Below, one piece after another: positions 58,251 through 64,000 of a DNA stretch of 64,000 bases. Each line of letters begins with the position of its first letter. Position 1 is the stretch's first letter. Location of the stretch: assembly GCA_022482925.1 (NCBI GenBank), contig JAKVOG010000011.1, positions 1 to 64,000 of the forward strand, in the 5' to 3' direction. The notes under the pieces were generated by a model. That model was not told where the DNA came from, ran no database searches, and was given only the letters and a program-made list of their open reading frames with translations. Made by a program: the position numbers and the translations under genes. The stretch comes from Selenomonas sp. (GTDB lineage: Bacteria; Bacillota; Negativicutes; Selenomonadales; Selenomonadaceae).

Positions 58251-59829
58251 TACGATACAGACGATTACGAGCAAGCTTTGGGCTATGGCCAACGAACTGC
58301 GGGGGACGATGGATGCCTCGGAGTATAAGAACTATATATTGGCATTCATGTTTTACCGCTATTTATCCGAGCATCAGGAGCAGTATCTGGTCAGCAGCAA
58401 TGTCATTGATGTGGAGACTGATGAAACCATTAATGATGCCTATGCCCGTCAGGTTGGTGAAGCAGAATTGGCTGACTATCTGGAGGATATTTCCTCCAGC
58501 CTTGGCTATGCTATTGCTCCGCCAGATACCTGGGATTCCTTGCTGCAGAGAATCAACGACGGGCAGGTCATCCCGAGTGACTATCAGGACCTGTTCGATC
58601 ATTTCAATGCGAATGCCGAGCTCAATGCCGAGGCAGTGCAGGATTTCAAGGGCGTTTTCAATGACATCAATCTAGGGGATACGCGTCTGGGAAGTTCGAC
58701 GAATGAGCGGGCCAAATCGTTGAATAACATCGTGAAGCTGGTGGATGAGATTGAATATAAAAGCGAGGATGGTAAGGACATCCTTGGTGAAATCTATGAA
58801 TATCTCATCGGTCAGTTTGCGGCCAGTGCTGGCAAAAAAGGCGGCGAATTCTATACGCCGCATCAGGTCAGCCAGATTTTGGCAAAGATCGTTACGCAGG
58901 ACATAGCAAAAAAGGACGCATTTTTCCAGCTCTATGACCCGACTATGGGGTCAGGTTCTTTATTGCTTACTGTAGGGCAGGAGCTGCCAGCGGGAACGCC
59001 AACCAAATACTATGGGCAGGAGCTCAATACAACCACCTATAACCTTGCGCGCATGAATCTCATGATGCATGGTGTTTCCTATAACAATATGACACTGAGC
59101 AATGCCAACACACTGGAAAACGACTGGCCGGATGGCCCGGACACCAAAGGCATCGACCGTCCGCGCAGCTTTGATGCAGTCGTCGCCAATCCACCGTATT
59201 CCGCGAAATGGGACAATCGCGAATCCAAACTCAAGGACGCACGGTTCAGTGAATATGGAAAACTGGCACCGGCCTCCAAGGCGGACTATGCTTTCGTACT
59301 GCACAGCCTGTATCATCTGAACGAGAATGGTACGATGGCGATTGTCCTTCCGCATGGGGTACTCTTCCGCGGCGCCGCCGAAGGGAAGATCCGGCAGACG
59401 CTTATCGAGAAGAACCGCATTGATACCGTCATTGGCCTGCCTGCCAATCTTTTCTTTGGAACAAGCATCCCGACGATTATCCTGGTGCTCAAAAAGAACC
59501 GGTCAGCAAAGGATATTTTCTTCATTGATGCCAGCAAGGACTTCATCAAGGGCAAGAATCAAAATAATCTCAGTGAAGAAGCAATCGCAAAAATCATCCA
59601 GACCTATACGGATCGTCAGGATGTTGATAAATATGCCCATCTGGCATCATTGGAGGAAATTCAGGGAAATGACTACAACCTCAATATCCCCCGCTATGTC
59701 GATACCTTTGAGGCAGAAGCCGAAATCGATCTGGCCGAAGTCAACCGTCAGCTGGCACAGGACAACAAAGAAATTGCTGCACTGGAGGCAGAGATCAAGG
59801 CGCAGCTGAAGCTGCTCGGAGTAGAATGA
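58243..59829 (+). CDS. hsdM: Type I DNA methyltransferase subunit M
   Basis: 528 residues, intact. N-terminal helical domain (TSKLWAMANELRGTMDASEYKNYIL). The N6-adenine methylase core has SAM motif YDPTMGSGSLLLTVG near residue 240 and catalytic NPPY in DAVVANPPYSAKW near residue 315. ATG 58243 is preferred; ATG 58234 is in frame. It is last in the operon, an unusual order since hsdM commonly precedes hsdS. Confidence 0.96.
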   Translation: MSDTIQTITSKLWAMANELRGTMDASEYKNYILAFMFYRYLSEHQEQYLVSSNVIDVETDETINDAYARQVGEAELADYLEDISSSLGYAIAPPDTWDSLLQRINDGQVIPSDYQDLFDHFNANAELNAEAVQDFKGVFNDINLGDTRLGSSTNERAKSLNNIVKLVDEIEYKSEDGKDILGEIYEYLIGQFAASAGKKGGEFYTPHQVSQILAKIVTQDIAKKDAFFQLYDPTMGSGSLLLTVGQELPAGTPTKYYGQELNTTTYNLARMNLMMHGVSYNNMTLSNANTLENDWPDGPDTKGIDRPRSFDAVVANPPYSAKWDNRESKLKDARFSEYGKLAPASKADYAFVLHSLYHLNENGTMAIVLPHGVLFRGAAEGKIRQTLIEKNRIDTVIGLPANLFFGTSIPTIILVLKKNRSAKDIFFIDASKDFIKGKNQNNLSEEAIAKIIQTYTDRQDVDKYAHLASLEEIQGNDYNLNIPRYVDTFEAEAEIDLAEVNRQLAQDNKEIAALEAEIKAQLKLLGVE

Positions 59830-59906
59830 TTGGGAAAATATTGTTTGTAAATGGAACCAATGTTTTAGTGAAGGGTACTGCAGGAAAAAGTATATCTATG
59901 CTTTGA
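59826..59906 (+). CDS. Possible 26-residue ORF or gene remnant
   Basis: ATG overlaps the hsdM stop (ATGA). The peptide begins MIGKILFVNGTNVLVKGTAG and ends SISML before TGA. It looks like a fragment of a larger protein rather than a known small protein. I do not recognise it with certainty. Confidence 0.25.
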   Translation: MIGKILFVNGTNVLVKGTAGKSISML

Positions 59907-59929
59907 TGAAATGAGTTGATATTTATTGC

Positions 59930-59959
59930 TTGACAAATATTCCTGGCAACGGCTATAAT
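59930..59959 (+). promoter_or_regulatory. Promoter of the ZTP riboswitch unit
   Basis: TTGACA (59930-59935), 18 bases, TATAAT (59954-59959). Transcription would start near 59966, just before the aptamer. Confidence 0.82.
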
Positions 59960-59975
59960 GGCCTTATAGATACAA

Positions 59976-60083
59976 GTGAATAAGTCATGCGGGGCTGACG
60001 GATTAGTGGAGATAACCACGTGTCCTGTATGATGTTGATAGCCGACCGTCTGGGCAGAGAGGATTTTGCCTGGGCGGTTTTTG
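59976..60083 (+). promoter_or_regulatory. ZTP riboswitch (pfl motif)
   Basis: The 3' half carries the hallmark GCCGACCGTCTGGGCA of pfl-motif RNA. The 5' half has P1 (CATGCGGG with CCTGTATG, including wobbles) and the GTGG-AGATAA-CCAC arm. The conserved 3' segment is at the same time the left arm of a terminator, the standard way these switches work: ZTP/ZMP binding, a sign of 10-formyl-tetrahydrofolate shortage, would prevent termination. Controls the downstream MFS gene. Confidence 0.88.
60046..60083 (+). terminator. Riboswitch-controlled terminator
   Basis: CCGTCTGGGCA (60046-60056) pairs with TGCCTGGGCGG (60067-60077) with wobbles, followed by TTTTTGTTT. The left arm belongs to the ZTP aptamer. 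Confidence 0.85.
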
Positions 60084-60162
60084 TTTGGGCAGGGGACTCT
60101 GGGGTCACGCTTTATATCATTTTTTGATGGAGCGTGGCCGTCCGGCAGTCTGCGGCTGAAAG

Positions 60163-60205
60163 CCATCCTCTCGGAAATGTTCTATTTCTCGAAAGGATGG
60201 TTTTT
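60163..60205 (+). promoter_or_regulatory. Second hairpin covering the MFS ribosome site
   Basis: CCATCCT (60163-60169) pairs with AGGATGG (60194-60200), which holds the AAAGGA ribosome site, and TTTTT follows. It could mask translation or act as a second terminator. Confidence 0.5.
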
Positions 60206-60207
60206 CT

Positions 60208-61461
60208 ATGAGGAATCGTTGGCTAATCGCTCTTTCTGCTGTCGGCATCCATATCTGTATCGGCAGCGTTTATGCCTGGAGTGTTCTGGCACTTCCGATT
60301 ATGAAGGAAACTGGCTGGACACTGGGAGAGACTACCTGGACTTTTTCACTCGCAATTCTTTTTCTGGGCTTCTCAGCAGGACTGTTGGGCAGTTTCGTCG
60401 AGAGGATCGGTCCCAAGAGGAGCGGACTGCTCGCTATGTGCTTTTTCGGTACAGGTATGCTCGGTACGGCCTATGCACTTTCAGTACACAGCTTGATGCT
60501 GCTCTATCTTTTCTATGGCGCAATCGGCGGTATTGGTCTGGGCACAGGTTACATCACACCAGTATCTACGCTGGTGAAATATTTTCCGAATCATCGTGGC
60601 TTTGCAACCGGCCTTGCTATCATGGGCTTTGGTTTTGCGGCGCTGATCGCTGGACCTTTGATGCAGCATCTTACGGCAGCTTATGGTCTGGTCGATAATT
60701 TCCTCATCCTTGGCTGCGCCTATATGGTCATCATTGGCCTGTCATCGCTTTATTTGAAGCCGCCAACGGCTGAACAGGCTAAATTGCTCTGTGCGGGCGG
60801 TAATGAAGCGAAAGCCAGGAAAATCACGGCGAATCCCTATAGCATAGGGCTTACGGCGAATGAAGCCTTTAAGACCTGGCAGTTTGCCGCACTTTGGTGG
60901 GTGTTCTTTGTCAATATCACCTGTGGCATCGGGCTTTTGGCAGTGGCTTCGCCGATGGCACAGGAAGTCATTGGCATGGATCCCGTAGCGGCGGCTTCGT
61001 TGGTTGGCATCATCGGTCTTTTGAACGGTGGCGGGCGGATTGCCTGGTCGACCGTCTCTGATTATATCGGACGCGGCTGGACCTATGTCGTGTTCTTTGC
61101 CTTGGAGATCGTACTTTTTGCCTTGCTTGCCAATACGCATGATGCATTTGTCTTTGAGGCGGCAGTGCTTCTGATCATCAGCTGCTACGGTGGTGGTTTT
61201 TCCTGCATGCCGGCGTACTTGAGCGATCTTTTCGGTACACGTCAGCTTTCGGCTATCCACGGCAGGATCCTTACGGCATGGGGATTGGCTGGCATAGCTG
61301 GGCCATCGCTCGTGTCATTCTTCAAGGCAACGGTGGGCGGCTATCAGGTAACGCTATACTGCTTTGCTGCTTTCTTTGTGCTGAATCTTGTTATCGCTCT
61401 GGTCCTGAAAGCGAAGGGGCGTGTAGAATCAGCGGTTGCACCTAAAGTTTCATCTATATAA
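60208..61461 (+). CDS. MFS transporter, oxalate/formate antiporter (OFA) family
   Basis: 417 residues with twelve likely membrane helices. The N-terminus resembles OFA proteins (CIGSVYAWSVLALPIMKETGW, FLGFSAGLLGSFVERIGPKRSG), with GGIGLGTGYITPVSTLVKYFPNHRGFATG after the first bundle. OFA members exchange oxalate, formate or related small carboxylates. A ZTP riboswitch upstream links it to one-carbon status, which favours formate or a related compound as substrate. ATG 60208 follows AAAGGATGG. Confidence 0.9.
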   Translation: MRNRWLIALSAVGIHICIGSVYAWSVLALPIMKETGWTLGETTWTFSLAILFLGFSAGLLGSFVERIGPKRSGLLAMCFFGTGMLGTAYALSVHSLMLLYLFYGAIGGIGLGTGYITPVSTLVKYFPNHRGFATGLAIMGFGFAALIAGPLMQHLTAAYGLVDNFLILGCAYMVIIGLSSLYLKPPTAEQAKLLCAGGNEAKARKITANPYSIGLTANEAFKTWQFAALWWVFFVNITCGIGLLAVASPMAQEVIGMDPVAAASLVGIIGLLNGGGRIAWSTVSDYIGRGWTYVVFFALEIVLFALLANTHDAFVFEAAVLLIISCYGGGFSCMPAYLSDLFGTRQLSAIHGRILTAWGLAGIAGPSLVSFFKATVGGYQVTLYCFAAFFVLNLVIALVLKAKGRVESAVAPKVSSI

Positions 61462-61474
61462 ATCCTATATATTA

Positions 61475-61660
61475 TCAGGCGGCAGTCAATATTGACTGCC
61501 GCCTTTTTAGGTGTATTTCAGCAGTTGGTGGTTGAGGCGAAAAAACATCCTTTCCTAAATAATTATGGACTGTCTTGCGTTCAATATCAGGTTTTTTAGC
61601 AATATCTGCAACCAGGTATCTACTTTTGCTCAAATCTTTGATAGAATTGACTTGGAACAT
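61475..61660 (-). pseudogene. IS21-type transposase N-terminal remnant
   Basis: A 61-codon frame begins MFQVNSIKDLSKSRYLVADI and continues AKKPDIERKTVHNYLGKD, which resembles the helix-turn-helix start of IS21-family IstA transposases (IAR-type helix, then RKTVxxYL). It then runs into the terminator palindrome of the MFS gene and stops, so the rest of the gene is gone. Fills the otherwise empty gap 61511-61781. Confidence 0.5.
61478..61510 (+). terminator. Terminator of the MFS gene
   Basis: AGGCGGCAGTCAAT and its perfect inverse form a 28-base palindrome, then TTTTTA. Confidence 0.92.
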
Positions 61661-61781
61661 TTGAGTATTTTTTTCCTCCTTTATTTTGGATAACGGCGAA
61701 ATATTTGCATTTGAGTCGATACCTGGATTGAATGGAATACTAAAGTGATGATGCTTTATAGAAGAAAGATGGGATAACAGG

Positions 61782-62501
61782 ATGGTTGGATTTGGTACGA
61801 TGATCAATGTAGCGGCAATCGTGGCTGGTGGTTGTGCGGGACTGGTGTTTGGTGGGCAGTTGACGGAGCGATGCCAGGAGACTTTGATCAAGACCATTGG
61901 GGCGGCAGTCGTTTTTGTCGGAGTGGGTGGCACATTGCAGCAAATGCTGCATATTGAGGATGGGACCATCACGATGACTGGAACGATGATGATGATTATC
62001 TCGCTGGCTATCGGTGCCCTGCTGGGGGAATGGTTTGATCTTGATCGGCGGATGGATGAGTTTGGCCGCTGGCTGCGTACCAGGACCGGCAATGAAAAAG
62101 ATACATTATTTGTTGATGGTTTTGTGATCGCATCGCTGACTGTGTGTATTGGTGCGATGGCCGTCGTGGGTTCGATAGAAGATGGCATCCATGGGAATTA
62201 TTCGATATTGGCAGCTAAAGCCGTACTGGATATGATCATTGTAATGACGATGACAGCAGCCATGGGCAAAGGCTGCATCTTTTCGGCTATTCCGGTCGGG
62301 ATATTTCAGGGGACAATCACGCTGCTGGCTGGAGCCCTGAGTCCAATCATTACGGATGCAGCAATGTCCAATCTTTCGTATGTTGGGAACATCATGATAT
62401 TCCTGGTCGGAGTCAATCTGTTGTTTGATCAGAAGGTCCGCGTAGCCAATCTGCTTCCGGCTTTGCTGATTGCATATAGTTGGAGTTTCATCGTGAAATA
62501 A
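61782..62501 (+). CDS. DUF554 membrane protein
   Basis: 239 residues, six to seven hydrophobic segments. Family start GFGTMINVAAIVAGGCAGL, middle GALLGEWFDLDRRMDEFGRWL, and the conserved FVIASLTVCIGAMAVVGSIEDG. Function unknown; a transporter role has been proposed for the family. ATG 61782 with ACAGGATGG context. Confidence 0.9.
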   Translation: MVGFGTMINVAAIVAGGCAGLVFGGQLTERCQETLIKTIGAAVVFVGVGGTLQQMLHIEDGTITMTGTMMMIISLAIGALLGEWFDLDRRMDEFGRWLRTRTGNEKDTLFVDGFVIASLTVCIGAMAVVGSIEDGIHGNYSILAAKAVLDMIIVMTMTAAMGKGCIFSAIPVGIFQGTITLLAGALSPIITDAAMSNLSYVGNIMIFLVGVNLLFDQKVRVANLLPALLIAYSWSFIVK

Positions 62502-62592
62502 GCGATAGGCGAAGGAATCTATTGACTGCTGGCTAGGGCTGCTGTTATTGGATTCGTTGGTTGCTATTGGGATTAATAAGGTGACGTATGTT

Positions 62593-62862
62593 ATGAATGC
62601 ATTATTAATGAACTTAGATAGATTACATACAACAGAACGGGGCGTATTTCGTATCCGGAAAAATCTGGGACTGGATGAGGGCGATGTTGTTGCCTGGTGC
62701 AGCAAGCAGATCATGGATTCGACGGCAGATATCAATCGAATGGGGAAGAATTGGTACATTGAAGTGAACCAGTGCCGGATTACGGTGAATGCATCCAGTT
62801 ATACGATCATTACCGCACATAGAATGGAAATGTATCATTCGGATTTGAGGAAGAAGGAATAG
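62593..62862 (+). CDS. DUF3781 protein
   Basis: 89 residues. [54 protein letters not shown] match the small DUF3781 family. Unknown function, probably cytoplasmic. ATG 62593 follows AAGGTGACG; a GTG at 62581 is in frame. Confidence 0.82.
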   Translation: MNALLMNLDRLHTTERGVFRIRKNLGLDEGDVVAWCSKQIMDSTADINRMGKNWYIEVNQCRITVNASSYTIITAHRMEMYHSDLRKKE

Positions 62863-62866
62863 TTTT

Positions 62867-63376
62867 ATGATGCGAACGGAATTAGGCGATATTACGGCCC
62901 GGCATTATGCGGGGGCAATCGTGAATGCGGCGAACAGCAGTCTTTTGGGCGGGGGTGGCGTTGATGGCGCAATCCATCGGGCGGCAGGACCGGAGCTTTT
63001 GGCGGAGTGCCGGACGCTGCATGGCTGTCCAACCGGCGAGGCGAAGATTACGAAAGCATATCGTCTTCCCTGCAGTTATGTGATCCATACGGTTGGTCCA
63101 ATCTGGCATGGTGGCAGTCAGGGGGAACCGGAACTGCTGGCTGACTGCTATCGGAATTCCTTGTCGCTGGCTATGGCACAGTGAATCCGGAGCCTGGCCT
63201 TCCCGTCGATATCGACGGGCGTCTATGCCTATCCGGTGGATCAGGCAGCAGGCATTGCCGTGCGCACGGTAAAAGAATTCTTGACTGAGCATCCGGCTGC
63301 TTTTGATGAGATTTTGTGGGTGCTTTTCGATGGGCGGACCAAAGCTGCCTATGATAAGGCGCTTAGCCAGAGGTGA
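62867..63376 (+). CDS. Macro-domain ADP-ribose hydrolase interrupted by TGA
   Basis: YmdB-like O-acetyl-ADP-ribose deacetylase of about 169 codons. [35 protein letters not shown] carries the ADP-ribose pocket, and [14 protein letters not shown] the phosphate loop. A TGA at 63182-63184 falls in the same frame where relatives have Gly (Q-G-I-R-S). The frame continues without shift to 63376. So this is a base change (GGA to TGA), not an indel; real nonsense mutation or error. ATG 62867 or the adjacent ATG 62870. Confidence 0.85.
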
Positions 63377-63432
63377 ATTTCAGAAGCAGAGGGAATTTTA
63401 TTGAAACGGTGAGAGTATAAGGGGGCATTATA

Positions 63433-63945
63433 GTGGTAATAGATAATGGAACAACGGCGTCCCGTATCAAGGAGATCGTGCAGGAACTGAAAATGGAAGG
63501 ACATCCTGAGGGCGGCTGGTTTTCGGAGGTGTATACGGCACCGGTATCGTTTACGGATGCCGGAGAGCAGCGGGCATTGGCCGGGAGTATCTACTATCTG
63601 CTGGATGGCCCAGCTATTTCGGCGTTTCATCAGATCGATTGTGAGGAACTGTGGTATTATCATGAAGGCACTGGCATGCGGCTGTATGTTTTGAAGCAGG
63701 ATGGTACGATGGTACAGTATCTGCTGGGGAAACAGCTAAGCCAGGGCGAGCGGCCCATGGTCCGGATCCGGGCAGGCGAAATCTTTGCCGCAGAGAATCT
63801 GGAACAGGACAGCTATACGCTGATCAGCTGTGCAACGGCTCCAAAGTTTCGCTATGAAGGCTGGCGACTGGTTCAACTGGAAGAACTGCTGCCCCGCTGT
63901 CCGGAAATACAGGCATGGAAAAGGTTCTTTGCCGAAAAAGGATAA
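63433..63945 (+). CDS. DUF985 cupin protein
   Basis: 170 residues. Cupin fold of the DUF985 type: MEGHPEGGWFSEVYTAP, SIYYLLDGPAISAFHQIDCEELWYYHEG with metal-binding His and Glu, and SYTLISCATAPKFRYEGWRL. Substrate unknown; relatives are small soluble enzymes or sugar-binding proteins. GTG 63433 follows AAGGGGG. The remaining bases 63946-64000 hold only a weak CAGATTT/AAATCTG hairpin. Confidence 0.88.
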   Translation: MVIDNGTTASRIKEIVQELKMEGHPEGGWFSEVYTAPVSFTDAGEQRALAGSIYYLLDGPAISAFHQIDCEELWYYHEGTGMRLYVLKQDGTMVQYLLGKQLSQGERPMVRIRAGEIFAAENLEQDSYTLISCATAPKFRYEGWRLVQLEELLPRCPEIQAWKRFFAEKG

Positions 63946-64000
63946 ATATTTTGTTGGTAGAAAAGAACCTGCCTGTTGCAAGCCAGATTTAAAAATCTGA

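Noticed and set aside
62867-63376. TGA as a selenocysteine codon in the macro-domain gene
   Set aside because: Relatives have Gly there, not Cys, and no SECIS-like hairpin follows closely.

Overview
The window looks like chromosome of a diderm Firmicute of the class Negativicutes, most likely a Selenomonas/Mitsuokella-like member of the Selenomonadaceae. This assignment is inferred from protein content. Typical Firmicutes genes (fapR, LytR-CpsA-Psr protein, yqeK, prp with an N-extended L27, larBC, cheV, a recA promoter with a DinR-like box) sit beside genes that need an outer membrane (a two-partner secretion pair and an RND efflux pump).

Layout. 1-2453: 3' part of a 23S rRNA, opening inside an extra helix that looks like a helix-45 intervening sequence, then 5S rRNA and tRNA-His, tRNA-Trp and tRNA-Ser. 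2588-4111: guanine-type purine riboswitch and a guanine/hypoxanthine permease. 4157-5258: rplU-prp-rpmA. 5426-13166: a long housekeeping run obgE-yhbY-proB-proA-(small membrane protein)-nadD-yqeK-LCP-rsfS-cvfB. 13284-20114: cheV, an orphan binding protein, rimO, a DEAD-box helicase and two secreted proteins of unknown function. 20232-25000: tRNA-Gln, a DUF4127 protein, a FabK-like oxidoreductase, rsmD-coaD and a coiled-coil protein. 25217-29191: TpsB/TpsA two-partner secretion pair. 29399-32857: larB-larC, an RpiB/LacA-family isomerase, yceD-rpmF. 33025-41644: a FapR-controlled fatty-acid operon fapR-plsX-fabH-fabK-fabD-fabG-acpP-(FabK-like)-fabF-rnc. 41726-51156: metallo-hydrolase, marR, RND pump, recA-recX, guaA. 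51356-59829: an accessory island with a type I restriction-modification operon (half-S, hsdR, hsdS, fic, hsdM) and a divergent second Fic gene behind repeated palindromic operators. 59930-61461: a ZTP (pfl) riboswitch in front of an oxalate/formate-type MFS transporter. 61475-63945: an IS21-like remnant and small conserved proteins (DUF554, DUF3781, macro domain, DUF985 cupin).

Data quality. At least 16 genes, several normally essential (obgE, fabG, fabF), are broken by single-base indels, while the protein continues perfectly in the next frame. proB has four such breaks and hsdR about six. The most economical reading is uncorrected sequencing or assembly error, so those genes are annotated as whole genes with the break positions given.

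Most interesting elements: the ZTP riboswitch on an OFA transporter, the restriction island with two Fic proteins and unusual operators, the purine riboswitch, the two-partner secretion pair in a Firmicute and the rRNA intervening sequence. No CRISPR array, prophage or intact insertion sequence was seen.
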